Virus record (IMG/VR): IMGVR_UViG_3300048672_001038
Span: 1-48,057 of that record
DNA from: a virus
Strand: one strand, 5' to 3'
Length of the DNA: 48,057 bases
Numbering within the stretch: position 1 is the first letter of the stretch; each line of letters opens with the position of its first letter. Shown here in pieces: positions 1-9,308 of this stretch. A program made the position numbers and the translations under genes. The notes below the pieces were generated by a model. That model ran no database searches, was not told the origin of the DNA, and saw only the letters and a program-made list of their open reading frames with translations.

Positions 1-924
1 AGCATCGGAATCATCCATTACTCGGGCCACATTCAGATATAAACCATCGTTAGATGCTTCATCTTCATGTAATGTATTCCCACTATGGTCTAAGATTCCA
101 ACTGTATCAATACCATGCTCAAAAAGAATAGACTCCGTTTTATCCCCTGTAAAAAATAATGTGCAGTCAAGGTGGTCATAGTTGTCTTTGAAGTCTTCAT
201 AGTCGGTGAACATTGATTCAATCCATTCACACTCTGAATTGGCAGCCATATACTGTTTCAAAAGCGCAGCATCGACCGCCTTTCCAGGATTAACTTCAAC
301 CGCAGTCCATTTGCCAATTTTGCCAATTTCTTGATAATGCATTTTATGCGGATGGGTATGCACCGTTTTTAGCACCTCCATCACCGCGCCCTTCAATTGT
401 CCCGGAAGCATATTACCCCAGAATCGAACGTGCGGATTGATGTGCGCATACTCTGGAACTAGCGTTAGCGTGTCCTGCAACTGTTTTATCATCGTTTTAT
501 ACTTTGACATGAACCCATCACAATAATCCTCAATCTGTTCTTCAAACTCATCGTCTTCAAAAATGTCATGGTCAGCATCTTGCACGGCTGTCACTAGCTC
601 TATAAGACCATTATTCATCTCTACGCAAAAATTCTTCAATTTCAATATTCCGTTCCTAAAATTATACCGAACATTTGATGGGGCTGAATTTTCATTTGGT
701 AGGTCAGTAGAAATTCTGAATGGCTCATACAAATTAACGGGCGTCAAAACCAAACCAATGATGCCATTCACAAAGTTTTTTGCTTCGTTATCAAACAGAT
801 TGGTGGGTCGTGTCGCCGTATGGTTCCTATAAAACCGGGTGTAATCAGTATTGTTGAGTGCTTCTGTTAATACCCGACGATACGAGTTGGCAAAAATAGC
901 CTCTAGAATTGGATTAAGTTTCAT
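1..924 (-). CDS. MKL-family protein, candidate internal head protein (partial)
   Basis: The reading frame is open from an ATG at 924 to the left edge, so the C-terminus is missing; 308 codons are seen. The N-terminus is MKLNPILEA, matching the MKLxxLxES peptides of five proteins at 39.6-45.3 kb, with a possible prohead-protease site after ILE. A segment near residue 155 (RFWGN, then a helix with LKGAVMEVLK) resembles the YG-plus-helix motif of those proteins. A late-type TAAATAA box lies 20 bp upstream. It is inferred to be a divergent paralogue of that family, possibly packaged in the head. The biochemical function is unknown. The small plus-strand frame inside it is treated as a shadow. Confidence 0.72.
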   Translation of the reverse strand, partial: MKLNPILEAIFANSYRRVLTEALNNTDYTRFYRNHTATRPTNLFDNEAKNFVNGIIGLVLTPVNLYEPFRISTDLPNENSAPSNVRYNFRNGILKLKNFCVEMNNGLIELVTAVQDADHDIFEDDEFEEQIEDYCDGFMSKYKTMIKQLQDTLTLVPEYAHINPHVRFWGNMLPGQLKGAVMEVLKTVHTHPHKMHYQEIGKIGKWTAVEVNPGKAVDAALLKQYMAANSECEWIESMFTDYEDFKDNYDHLDCTLFFTGDKTESILFEHGIDTVGILDHSGNTLHEDEASNDGLYLNVARVMDDSDA

Positions 925-943
925 TGTACAAACCTGTTTAGAA

Positions 944-950
944 TTATTTA
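944..950 (-). promoter_or_regulatory. late-type promoter box TAAATAA
   Basis: TAAATAA on the minus strand, 20 bp before the ATG at 924. It resembles the T4 late promoter core TATAAATA. Similar boxes stand before other virion genes in this window. Inferred from position and recurrence. Confidence 0.45.
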
Positions 951-966
951 CGGGTACGGCTTCAAG

Positions 967-973
967 TAAATAC
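967..973 (+). promoter_or_regulatory. late-type promoter box TAAATAC
   Basis: TAAATAC 20 bp before the first gene of the plus-strand tail-fibre operon. It has the same form as the boxes at 2720 and 43903. With the box at 944 it forms a divergent promoter pair. Confidence 0.45.
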
Positions 974-993
974 AAAAACTCATTTTACACTGT

Positions 994-1377
994 ATGCAAG
1001 AATACCTAGAACTATTTCTAACAGCCATCACAAATGTTTCGCCGAACAGTATGTTTCTGTTCATGGTCTATGTCGGCATCATGGCGTTATTCATTCACGA
1101 ACAAAAACTCGGCCATCTCGCTTTCGCGGATTTGATTACTGGTAACGGTACTTCTGTTTCAGCAACTAAATTACTGAATTTGATTGGTGGGGTCACTGCC
1201 ACTTGGGTCATCATTGTGTTAACGCAAGGTAATAATCTGTCAATGGACATGTTCATCGTCTACCTGACGTACATTGGCGGTATTCAAGGCTTTTCAAAAT
1301 TCGTATCAGCGAAATACAACTATGCTGAAGGGTCTGTGCGAGACTCTGTTAATCAAACCAATCAGGAGCAACAATGA
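994..1377 (+). CDS. small membrane protein, holin-like
   Basis: 127 residues with three hydrophobic segments: about residues 20-35 (MFLFMVYVGIMALF), 62-78 (IGGVTATWVIIVL) and 86-97. A polar Gln/Asn-rich tail follows. Length and topology fit phage holins or small virion membrane proteins, but no family signature proves this. It is first in a plus-strand operon with tail-fibre genes, and its stop overlaps the next start (ATGA). No clear Shine-Dalgarno precedes the ATG; a TAAATAC box lies 20 bp upstream. A lysis role is a guess from topology only. Confidence 0.6.
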   Translation: MQEYLELFLTAITNVSPNSMFLFMVYVGIMALFIHEQKLGHLAFADLITGNGTSVSATKLLNLIGGVTATWVIIVLTQGNNLSMDMFIVYLTYIGGIQGFSKFVSAKYNYAEGSVRDSVNQTNQEQQ

Positions 1378-2186
1378 ACTTCATGGACATGCTGAAAATC
1401 AATGTAACTAATGCTTCCCCTGGTGACACATTAGTTTATAACGGATTTTCTTGGAATCCCGCTTCGAACGGCACCATTTCTGTTAATGGCAAAACGGGAA
1501 ATATCCAACTGACCACTTCTGACATACCGGAAGGGAATGGATTTTACTTTACCTCCGAACGGGTTGAATCAGTAGTTAAATCACTCGATTTCTCCATCAT
1601 GAAAAATGTTAAAGTCTCCAACCCGCAAGAGGGAGAACTGTTAACGTATACTGACGGATATTGGATTAACACACCGTTCCATTTATCAAATAAACAGATT
1701 GTCACTGCACTTGGTTATACTCCCGCTTCATCCGTATCCCCAAAATTTGATGAAGTAACTACCAATTTCATTACCAGTGGATTGCTTTCAACTAATTTAC
1801 TGCAAGTTCAAAATGCAGGACTGGTCAAAAATTTGAATGCTGAGTTAGTCAATTCCAAACCGGCCAGTTTTTATGCGGAACAGTCGATGGTGTTGATATG
1901 CTCCGATGAAATAACATCTCTCGATATCACTGATTATCATTTCAAAATGCCATTTGCTAGTCAAGTGTCCAAACTGAAAATCTATTTCTCGTCCAATACA
2001 TCGTCGGTTGATTTGGCAGTGTCGATTGGCGATATCAATATGAATCTAACGGTTTCTACACCAATGGATGTCATTTACTTAACAGATGTTATCGTCGCTG
2101 AAGATACTGATATCAAAGTGAAGGTGGTCAATCCGGGCACGAATACCATCGGTATGAAAATCAACCTTTATTACTCCAAAGTATGA
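1374..2186 (+). CDS. tail fibre / adhesin structural protein
   Basis: 270 residues. The N-terminal part has the pattern common in phage fibres: short beta repeats with SWNPAS, VNGKTGNIQLTTSDIPEG and FYFTSERV, then ALGYTPAS near residue 113. These VNGKTG/LGYTPA motifs are typical of tail-fibre shafts in tailed phages. The C-terminal half is beta-rich, Ser/Thr-rich and has few charges. It overlaps the genes on both sides by 4 bp, so the three genes are probably translated together. It is probably a fibre or baseplate-attached adhesin; the receptor is unknown. Confidence 0.7.
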   Translation: MNFMDMLKINVTNASPGDTLVYNGFSWNPASNGTISVNGKTGNIQLTTSDIPEGNGFYFTSERVESVVKSLDFSIMKNVKVSNPQEGELLTYTDGYWINTPFHLSNKQIVTALGYTPASSVSPKFDEVTTNFITSGLLSTNLLQVQNAGLVKNLNAELVNSKPASFYAEQSMVLICSDEITSLDITDYHFKMPFASQVSKLKIYFSSNTSSVDLAVSIGDINMNLTVSTPMDVIYLTDVIVAEDTDIKVKVVNPGTNTIGMKINLYYSKV

Positions 2187-2719
2187 TTATCAAGTTCAAA
2201 CGACAAAAACCCACTGTTAACCAATGGGTTTTCAATATTGCCGGCCTGCATTATTTTCAATGTCCAGTGAATGTAAATTCCGTTAACGTCATGGTCATCG
2301 GCGCTGGAAGTAATGGGTCTAATGGCGAGTTAAATCCACGTGACCAATTTTGTGGCGCGGGTGGTGGGCGAGCATGGAAGAATGGTATTTCTGTCAAGCC
2401 GGGCACGCTCATTCCGTTACAGGTTGGTGGACAAACGGATGGCGTATCGTTCTTTGCTTCGGTGGAAGAAGTATCGGCGGAAGGAGGCTCGCCAACGGGT
2501 CTAGGGGGGCGCGTAATCGCCGGCAATGGCGGTGGTGCTGGGGGAGATGCTTCCAAGCAAATGCAGCCTTTCCAGCTCGTTCCTGGCGGCCCTGGTGACT
2601 GGATGCAAAAGGGTAAAACCGAACATGCTGATTCACCGGGGTCGGGTGGGTTGCTTAACGAACGTGGCAAAGATGGATTGGTCATTATCACAGCCAATTC
2701 ATATTTCCCTTGGCTTTAA
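2183..2719 (+). CDS. glycine-rich fibre-tip protein (gp38-like fold)
   Basis: 178 residues. A beta-like N-terminus (QWVFNIAGLHYFQCP, VNVMVIGAGSNG) is followed by many Gly-rich segments (GAGGG, AEGGSPTGLGG, GNGGGAGG, GPGDW, GSGG) and ends in GLVIITA. Gly-rich stretches separated by variable loops are the hallmark of the polyglycine sandwich in T-even gp38 adhesins and of the glycine-rich domains of some tail proteins. The variable loops would contact the host receptor. The start overlaps the previous stop (ATGA). The local base composition is more GC-rich than its neighbours, as expected for Gly codons. Confidence 0.62.
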   Translation: MIIKFKRQKPTVNQWVFNIAGLHYFQCPVNVNSVNVMVIGAGSNGSNGELNPRDQFCGAGGGRAWKNGISVKPGTLIPLQVGGQTDGVSFFASVEEVSAEGGSPTGLGGRVIAGNGGGAGGDASKQMQPFQLVPGGPGDWMQKGKTEHADSPGSGGLLNERGKDGLVIITANSYFPWL

Positions 2720-2726
2720 TAAATAC
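2720..2726 (+). promoter_or_regulatory. late-type promoter box TAAATAC
   Basis: TAAATAC directly after the stop of the Gly-rich protein and 23 bp before the large fibre gene. It would let that gene be transcribed separately as a late gene. Confidence 0.45.
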
Positions 2727-2749
2727 TGATTACAAGAAAGATATAGCAC

Positions 2750-5311
2750 ATGAAAACCAATTTTAGACAGGGTTTGCTAAGTTACCAAATTGACATTACT
2801 GGTTCGCCGCAATTCCTATTGCCATCGACCATTAATAACTATGTCAAACTTAACATCGCTCCCACGCCGACAGTCGCCACGTTTGCCCATTACACTACCA
2901 ACTATCTTGTTCAATTTGACCAAGGTTCAGATACTTATTGGGGGCCGTTAGTAGCCGGCGTTGATAATTTTCTGTTTTGGGATATTGACACGGTGACAGC
3001 CAGAATTACGACTGGTATCACAACTCTCCAACCCGTTTATCAAGAAACGGAACCTACTAAAGTAAGTGGCCTACATTGGTTTGATAAAACCAATGCAGTT
3101 ATGAAGGTTTGTCGGGGAAGTATTTGGATTCCTGTTATCAGGCTGTTTGCGGGCAAAGTAGCTAACGGAAACGTCAACCAAATTGAGCCATATGGCCGGG
3201 TATCTCAAGCGGGCATTACGGGTTCATTTAACGCAGGTTCCATCATTCTTGACCGGACGGGCGAACCACTCCGAAAAGCCAATTCAGAATTTTTCACCGA
3301 CCATGAAGATAAGTATCTGAAAGTTAATGGGGATAATTCGGGCGTGCTCATTTATCCGACTAACAACGCGACACCTATTCGAGCGGCAGAAAACATTCCT
3401 GCTCGGTCAACTGTTTATATTGATTCTACTGGCATGGCTCGACTTGCCAGTTCAGACCCGGTTCTTATCGGCCAAAAAACGCCGGTTGGCATCATCATGC
3501 AAGCATTGTATGCGGGTGAAATTGGTAATCTAATTCGGGCAGGTAAAATTTCAGACCAACAGTGGGATTTCTCGGGGTCGATTGGTAAGACGTTATACAT
3601 TGATAATTTTGGCGCATTGACAACCATTCGGCCGCAAGGTCTGATGGCATATTCAGTGGGTGTTATTTCTGATGTCAATACCATCATGTTCAATGTCGAT
3701 GCAGAAACTCAACCGCAAATTTATACGGCGAGTGATACAGCATTTATCGTCAATGGACAACCACCCGTAGTTACGACCAATTCTATCAATCAGTTGGGTG
3801 AACGAGTAACGACCGTTTCTATGCCGATGGCAACTAATCTCATTGATGGCTACATGAGCCATAACTATGTCTCTGAAATTTCATCGTTAGGAACTAGAGT
3901 TGGCACCCTGGAAACCAATGCCGGAAATCTTCCTATCAATGACGTTATCGTGGCAGTTGGCAATGCTATCAATTTGGGCAATACGAATAACAACTCATCG
4001 AATGTCACGGCCGTTCTCGGTGTTGATACTCAGTTACAAATTCCGTACATTGCGCTAATTAGCTCAACTGGTACTGGTGGCGCAACTAATTTATCTAACA
4101 CCGTTTCGTCTACCAGTGTCACCATTAATTCGAGTTCAGGAACAGGAACTTCTATTCCGTTAGCTACCTCGTCATTGGCTGGTTTATTAGCACCTGCTGA
4201 AAAAGTGAAGATTGGAAATGCATTAACCGGTTTCAACCTTACATCACAAGTAGTTGGCTCTGGCATTCAAATTATCGCGTCAGACTCCGTTAATCTGAAT
4301 ACATCAACTACTATTCCGTTTGTGTCGTCAACTGTCAATGGAATTCTGGATTTCACCAATTTCAATCATTTTACGGCGCTCTACACTGATTATATCAATC
4401 ATGGCGGCAGTAATGGAGCATTCACCCATTCGACAAATTTAACTACATCCATTACCAATTCAAACATCACGGTTCTATCGGATAATGGTACGGATGCGAT
4501 TTTACCGTTAGTTACTGGTTCCTTATCTGGTCTGATGGGGCCGGATATGTTTAACAAACTATCGGGTATTGCGGCAAATGCGACGAGTTATTCTGATGCG
4601 ATGGCAAAAGCAGCGACTGCCGCAGCTCTGGCTGCTGGTACTCATACCAATGTGACCGTCACCTATGATTCTAACGCCCAATCCATTTCATTAGCAGCGA
4701 CTGCATCCGGTGGTGCGACCAATCTATCAAAGACGGTTTCCGCCACGGATATCCTAGTAATTTCTGATACGGGTACTGATGTTTCATTACCACTGGCGAC
4801 AACTTCGTTAGCTGGCTTAATGGGGCCGGATATGGTAACTGCCCTTAATACCGTGGTTGCCAATCAAGCAACTCCGTTAATGAACATTTCCAGACTGACT
4901 GGCAACCTCAATTTTCCGCTGGTGTGGGCAAATATCACGTCGCAGATTGTGCCAAGTAACGACCCTAGCTATCCGACTTACACTGGACAGCAAAATGGTA
5001 AAGACACTATTTTCTTGGTTGGTAATGTTGATAACACCCCCGTCACTATTTTCTTAGGAGATGTGGCATGGGTGGCAGCTAATGGCGGTGTGATGCCTGA
5101 TATTGGCACTGTTTATACTTTCAGTCAAGATACTGATTCTTCCATCACATTTGTAGCTGCTGCCGGAACGATTCTCAAATCACCCGTTACGCCAGTCATT
5201 GGGCGTAAATACGGGAAAGTGACACTTATTCGGACTGGCACCAATAAGGATGGTGGCGGAACCATCATCGGCCCGGTTTGGGAACTGGAAGGCAATCTTC
5301 TAGCTGCCTAA
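2750..5311 (+). CDS. large tail fibre protein with internal repeats
   Basis: 853 residues, Ser/Thr/Asn-rich and beta-predicted. An early motif LHWFDKTNAVMKVCRGSIW (about residue 105) resembles modules in the neck protein at 11118-13001. The second half carries three related units of about 45 residues, each ending IPLATSSLAGLLAP, LPLVTGSLSGLMGP or LPLATTSLAGLMGP, after an ATNLS-type start. Such tandem units are common in phage fibre shafts. The C-terminal part (TFVAAAGTILKSP, then a Gly-rich end) is a plausible tip. A promoter box lies upstream and a strong bidirectional terminator follows. Confidence 0.75.
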   Translation: MKTNFRQGLLSYQIDITGSPQFLLPSTINNYVKLNIAPTPTVATFAHYTTNYLVQFDQGSDTYWGPLVAGVDNFLFWDIDTVTARITTGITTLQPVYQETEPTKVSGLHWFDKTNAVMKVCRGSIWIPVIRLFAGKVANGNVNQIEPYGRVSQAGITGSFNAGSIILDRTGEPLRKANSEFFTDHEDKYLKVNGDNSGVLIYPTNNATPIRAAENIPARSTVYIDSTGMARLASSDPVLIGQKTPVGIIMQALYAGEIGNLIRAGKISDQQWDFSGSIGKTLYIDNFGALTTIRPQGLMAYSVGVISDVNTIMFNVDAETQPQIYTASDTAFIVNGQPPVVTTNSINQLGERVTTVSMPMATNLIDGYMSHNYVSEISSLGTRVGTLETNAGNLPINDVIVAVGNAINLGNTNNNSSNVTAVLGVDTQLQIPYIALISSTGTGGATNLSNTVSSTSVTINSSSGTGTSIPLATSSLAGLLAPAEKVKIGNALTGFNLTSQVVGSGIQIIASDSVNLNTSTTIPFVSSTVNGILDFTNFNHFTALYTDYINHGGSNGAFTHSTNLTTSITNSNITVLSDNGTDAILPLVTGSLSGLMGPDMFNKLSGIAANATSYSDAMAKAATAAALAAGTHTNVTVTYDSNAQSISLAATASGGATNLSKTVSATDILVISDTGTDVSLPLATTSLAGLMGPDMVTALNTVVANQATPLMNISRLTGNLNFPLVWANITSQIVPSNDPSYPTYTGQQNGKDTIFLVGNVDNTPVTIFLGDVAWVAANGGVMPDIGTVYTFSQDTDSSITFVAAAGTILKSPVTPVIGRKYGKVTLIRTGTNKDGGGTIIGPVWELEGNLLAA

Positions 5312-5318
5312 AGAAAAA

Positions 5319-5342
5319 GCCCTCCAATTGGAGGGCTTTTTT
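5319..5342. terminator. bidirectional intrinsic terminator
   Basis: Perfect 7-bp stem GCCCTCC / GGAGGGC with loop AATT, T6 on the plus side and an A-run on the other. It separates the convergent fibre gene (+) and sheath gene (-). Confidence 0.9.
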
Positions 5343-5355
5343 CATGCTTGATTAA

Positions 5356-7194
5356 TTACTTAATCGAACCACCCGGCGCGACGAATCGCAGCGGGATGTA
5401 AATGAATTCAGCAGCATACATCGGAATGACGCCGACATCCAGCCACAGTTCGTTATTAGCAATACGTTGCGGAGTGTTGTTAGAAGCATCACACCGAGTT
5501 GCGTATTCAGAAATACCACGCTTCGTCATAACGTCGTTCAGCACCCGGTCGGCAGCGCCGCGCAGATTGTCACGAGTTACTTGGTCATTTGGCTCAAACA
5601 GGAATGGCTTGCCACCCTTGCGCAGCGTCCGACGCAGATACATTGCCAGCCGAGAAACGTTAATGCGATTCTTCGAACTAGCAGCCATCAGTGAAGTCTT
5701 CTGACCCCAAATGAACAGACCTTCACCTGGGAAATAAACGATAGGGTTGATGTTCTTTTCATACAGCGCATCACGATATCCCTCATTCAGTGCCAGTTCC
5801 TTGTAAGTGGTCGCAGTGCCGAGCGTGCCCGAAACATAACCAACAGACGAAACACCTGATACTGCACCACGACTCACACCGGCCGGAGCAATCCACGGAT
5901 AAGCTTGCGTGTCAGAATAAACGATAGAGCGAATGGCAATACCAGACGGGGCAACTACCACATCAGTTCCGTCCACATTTGAAGCAAGACCCCACGGGTA
6001 GTAATAAGCAACATCCGGGCCATTGACACGAGCTGATGTCGCAGCCCATTGTGCAGCTTGTCCAGCGTTCAGTTTAACCGGCGCGTCAGCAATCACGAGA
6101 GCTTCTTCACGAATGGCGATAGAAAGCGCAACCATTTCATCCGCGCATTCATGATATCCAGGGCAAGAAATGATGTCGAATTCGATGGATTGACCACGAA
6201 CAGTTTCATTACTGTTAATTTCTGCTTGCAGTGCAGTCACGATGGCAACCCGTTTGGCAGCGTCATTAACACCCAGCGGGGCAGAAATAGTTACGGAAGT
6301 GGCCGTGACAGTGAACGTATCACCCGCAACAAACGCAGTAGCTCCTGCAAGAATTTGGAAAGACAGCTTGGACGTTTGATAAGTAGAACCAACCACACCG
6401 GCAGCTAATGCGCCAGAAATTGAGCCAACCACTGAATAAGCAGTTGCAGAAGTCATTGTTACGGTATAAACTTCAGCAACAGGTGCAGTACCTACCGCAA
6501 GATTAACCATCGTACCGTTTCCGGTGTTAGCACCAGCCACGCCGACATAAGCCAGTTGGAACGTCCATTCATCACCAGCGACGAACGCGGTAGAACCAGC
6601 CGTAACACTCAGCGACAGTTTGGTCGAAGTGAACGGAGTACCAACAACACCCGCGCCAATGTATCCAGACACTGACCCGATAATTGAATACGAAGTGGAA
6701 GAAGTGAAAGTAACCGTCACAGTTTGTGGCTTGACGGAACTTGAACCAGCAGTAATGCCGGTTAGTGTACCGTTTCCAAGTCCATTAAATGAAACAGTGC
6801 TTTGAACAACAGCCGGTACGCCAAACGAGATAAAAGTCTCATCAGTGTCTGTTAGGTCAATGTTTGCACGAACGACATACGCCCGATTACCAACACCCAG
6901 ATATTGATTCAGAGCAAACAGACCATATTCATTACGTGAATCACCGTGTAGTTGATTACCATTAACATCGGTGCGGAATACAGGCACGCCGTACAGTTCA
7001 AGACTTTCTTTCAGTGAAGTGACAGTACGCACCACTGAAAATTCATTCGTGCCAGCAGCCGGCGTGATACCATCTGATTGTTTCTTGCCAGCTTGCGTTG
7101 CAACGAAAAAGAGGGGGACAGTTGCACCACCGGACGCGACAATAAATGAAGAATCGGTGAATGGAACTTGTACGCCCGGAGAAATCATAGCCAT
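5356..7194 (-). CDS. 18: tail sheath protein, T4 gp18-like
   Basis: 612 residues. It forms the contractile outer tube of the tail. It starts MAMISPGVQVPFTDSS, a typical sheath N-terminus. The C-terminal third has conserved sheath features: EGLFIWGQKT, RINVSRLAMYLRRTL, LFEPND and a final FIYIPLRFVAPGGS. T4 gp18 is 659 residues. Residues about 140-305 carry two tandem copies of a domain of roughly 70 residues (VTxTSxTxYS-GSxSG-VVG...LSxxxxAGxTAFVAGD), probably surface-exposed. It lies downstream of gp13-gp14-gp15, as in T4. A TAAATAA box and a GGAT-type ribosome site precede it. Confidence 0.95.
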   Translation of the reverse strand: MAMISPGVQVPFTDSSFIVASGGATVPLFFVATQAGKKQSDGITPAAGTNEFSVVRTVTSLKESLELYGVPVFRTDVNGNQLHGDSRNEYGLFALNQYLGVGNRAYVVRANIDLTDTDETFISFGVPAVVQSTVSFNGLGNGTLTGITAGSSSVKPQTVTVTFTSSTSYSIIGSVSGYIGAGVVGTPFTSTKLSLSVTAGSTAFVAGDEWTFQLAYVGVAGANTGNGTMVNLAVGTAPVAEVYTVTMTSATAYSVVGSISGALAAGVVGSTYQTSKLSFQILAGATAFVAGDTFTVTATSVTISAPLGVNDAAKRVAIVTALQAEINSNETVRGQSIEFDIISCPGYHECADEMVALSIAIREEALVIADAPVKLNAGQAAQWAATSARVNGPDVAYYYPWGLASNVDGTDVVVAPSGIAIRSIVYSDTQAYPWIAPAGVSRGAVSGVSSVGYVSGTLGTATTYKELALNEGYRDALYEKNINPIVYFPGEGLFIWGQKTSLMAASSKNRINVSRLAMYLRRTLRKGGKPFLFEPNDQVTRDNLRGAADRVLNDVMTKRGISEYATRCDASNNTPQRIANNELWLDVGVIPMYAAEFIYIPLRFVAPGGSIK

Positions 7195-7218
7195 AATCTA
7201 TCCTTTTATGATTTTACT

Positions 7219-7225
7219 TTATTTA
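7219..7225 (-). promoter_or_regulatory. late-type promoter box TAAATAA
   Basis: TAAATAA on the minus strand 25 bp before the sheath ATG, in the gap after the amidoligase-like gene. It would give the sheath gene its own strong late transcript. Confidence 0.5.
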
Positions 7226-7247
7226 GCTGCAGGATAGATTACGGCCA

Positions 7248-8513
7248 TTATTTGAATCGAGTTAATTCCTGGATTTTCAACATTGTGTCAGGTTTCATCC
7301 ACGCAGCCAAACTTTTCTCCTTTGGAGTATCACCGGGAACTTCTGGCATTTTTGCAAGTAACTCATGGCAATGACTCAAGAACCGTTTTTGCAAAGTGTT
7401 AAACCGGGCGTTATAACGTTCCATGTATTTTTTGATTCGAGCTGATTGGAACAAATCATCTAACGTTGTTAGCTGACCATACGTCAAGACTTCACCGGGC
7501 TTTAATGACATTAGTTCACGGATGGCTGATTCATCAACCATGAACTTGCTAAAGAAATCTACCGGTGATTCTCGATTCACTTGGTCTTCAGATTTCTTCG
7601 GAACGACAGAATCAAACAGTTTATACAGTTTCTTTTGATACTCTGCAGATTCGGCATCAGGGTCGCAGGCCATTTGTAATGCTCGGACAATTCTGCCAAC
7701 CGTATCTTCAATCAGTTCATAGTCTCGATGATAATTATCACCTCCAGCCGCTCTGAATTCGAGATAACCAGAAGTTGCTTTACTAAAATTGATGGTTGAA
7801 TACTTGTCCAAGCTTAGGAATCGCCTCGCCCATTGCTGCATATCTTTCGAGCTTTTCACCAACTGAGCGATCTGGTCTATTTCAAGCTTTCTCGAAAGTA
7901 GTTTAACGATGTTATCAGATTGTGGCAACGCAAATCTGTTTCCTTCCCGATTGAAATCAGAAAGGATTTTGTTTTCTCCGAGGAACATAACTAACTTAAC
8001 CCAATCAAGATTTTCAATCATTCCCTTGAAACTGATATTGATATGAAAGCCGGTTGATTCATTGGTGTCAATATCGTTTTCTTCCATGAAGTCAAAAATC
8101 ATGCGCAAATCAGCTAACGCCTCTTTCATCGGTTTAGGCGGCGCTGGTGTGCATAATTCCAGCCCAACACCCATTTGGTCAATTTCTCTAATAGATGAAT
8201 CAGGTTCAATCTTCCATGTGTTGACAATACCATGCGGTTCATCCCGGACAAAAATTCTATCGTGGATTACGTCCATCAGTGCGTCAGCGACGTTATCGGC
8301 CGTTTCTTGATAAGCCAGCTCGCGTTTCATTTCCCACGCATCACTGTCTTCTTCATCATAGTCTTCGTGTGAATGACTAAATCCAAACATCGGCGTCCCT
8401 TCAGGAACCAGCATTTCGATTTCATATCCGAGCAAGACTCCCGGCATATCTAACGCCTTTTTGAATCGAGCTGGACTCATTTTTGCTTCTAGTAATTGTT
8501 TAATGAGAATCAT
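7248..8513 (-). CDS. amidoligase-like protein with LLEA N-terminus
   Basis: 421 residues. The motif order fits the Amidoligase_2 (COOH-NH2 ligase, glutamine-synthetase-like) family: GYEIEM near residue 29, WKIEPDSSI near 100, GVGLELCTP near 116, STGFHINIS near 154 and GYLEFRAAGG near 245. Family members are thought to form amide bonds using ATP; the substrate here is unknown. The N-terminus MILIKQLLEA resembles the MKLxxLxES head-targeting peptides, with a possible protease site after LLE. It sits between gp15 and gp18, where T4 has the terminase genes. The ribosome site AGAGGA is clear. Confidence 0.65.
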   Translation of the reverse strand: MILIKQLLEAKMSPARFKKALDMPGVLLGYEIEMLVPEGTPMFGFSHSHEDYDEEDSDAWEMKRELAYQETADNVADALMDVIHDRIFVRDEPHGIVNTWKIEPDSSIREIDQMGVGLELCTPAPPKPMKEALADLRMIFDFMEENDIDTNESTGFHINISFKGMIENLDWVKLVMFLGENKILSDFNREGNRFALPQSDNIVKLLSRKLEIDQIAQLVKSSKDMQQWARRFLSLDKYSTINFSKATSGYLEFRAAGGDNYHRDYELIEDTVGRIVRALQMACDPDAESAEYQKKLYKLFDSVVPKKSEDQVNRESPVDFFSKFMVDESAIRELMSLKPGEVLTYGQLTTLDDLFQSARIKKYMERYNARFNTLQKRFLSHCHELLAKMPEVPGDTPKEKSLAAWMKPDTMLKIQELTRFK

Positions 8514-8522
8514 CTTTTCCTC

Positions 8523-9308
8523 TTAGATTGGTTTAGCGGGAGTTACGGGTAATCCTTGATTATTAGGTTCCGTTAACGTAACTTGTGCGATAGGTGTACC
8601 GAACGGCAGTAAATTACCATTTTCGTCCACTTCGTTAATGGTCATCGTGCTCATGTCACCAATTTGGATGACAACTTTTTTAACTACTTCATCCCGAATA
8701 CCCATAGGAATACTTAGGAAGATAGGCATTTCAAATCCTAACGTCCATTGCATAATTCGCCTATCCTGCCCAGACGGATAGTTTTCTTCATTCGTGATTT
8801 CCGTCATTTTCACAGTCGTAATTTTCGTCCAGTCGAATTCAGCATCACTGGTCTGAATCTGCAAATCTGGATTGAACAGCACTAAAATCTGTTCTAGGAT
8901 TTGATGTAATTGATTGGTATTACTGGCGTTGATGGTCAATTCAATCTGCATCAGAAATGGATTTGGCATCGCCCGCTGAACGACATACAAATCGTCCGGG
9001 AACGCGCCGCCAGTTTTCATGGCGACACGATGGTCAACATATCCGTAAGCTTTCCGGCGAGAATCGTCCATTGACAAGCCCCGCATATGGACGGAGAGGG
9101 CTGGTAATGAATAAGGTAAGTTTTGCGTATGACCGGCTAAGATGGCCGCGACCACCCGCTCTTTATTGCCAATCAGGCACGGCACTTCTAAAAACTCAGT
9201 GTTGCCACATCCATCCAGCCCTGTTTGAACTTTCAGCCCGGAAAAGATGGCGCAAAATTGAAGCATGTATTTGCGCAGTTGCTCATTATAGAAATAGTAG
9301 TTAATCAT
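8523..9308 (-). CDS. 15: tail completion / sheath terminator protein, T4 gp15-like
   Basis: 261 residues, close to T4 gp15 (272). gp15 caps the tail tube and sheath and joins the tail to the head. The start YYFYNEQLRKYM matches the gp15 pattern of an aromatic YFYN followed by a basic helix. Other matching features are NPFLMQIELTI, HQILEQILVLFNPDL and RRIMQWTLGFEM, corresponding to the T4 segments ending QIVEQILPYFQP and RRRIEWSLTFEV. The start overlaps the gp14-like stop (ATGA), and the gene order gp13-gp14-gp15 is that of T4. Confidence 0.9.
   Translation of the reverse strand: MINYYFYNEQLRKYMLQFCAIFSGLKVQTGLDGCGNTEFLEVPCLIGNKERVVAAILAGHTQNLPYSLPALSVHMRGLSMDDSRRKAYGYVDHRVAMKTGGAFPDDLYVVQRAMPNPFLMQIELTINASNTNQLHQILEQILVLFNPDLQIQTSDAEFDWTKITTVKMTEITNEENYPSGQDRRIMQWTLGFEMPIFLSIPMGIRDEVVKKVVIQIGDMSTMTINEVDENGNLLPFGTPIAQVTLTEPNNQGLPVTPAKPI

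Noticed and set aside
563-832. Plus-strand frame of 89 codons at the left edge
   Set aside because: It lies within the well-supported minus-strand MKL-type gene, which has a matching family N-terminus and promoter box.
2257-2697. Minus-strand Pro-rich open frame opposite the Gly-rich fibre gene
   Set aside because: Pro-rich antisense of Gly codons is expected; there is no ribosome site, and the plus-strand gene overlaps its neighbours as part of an operon.
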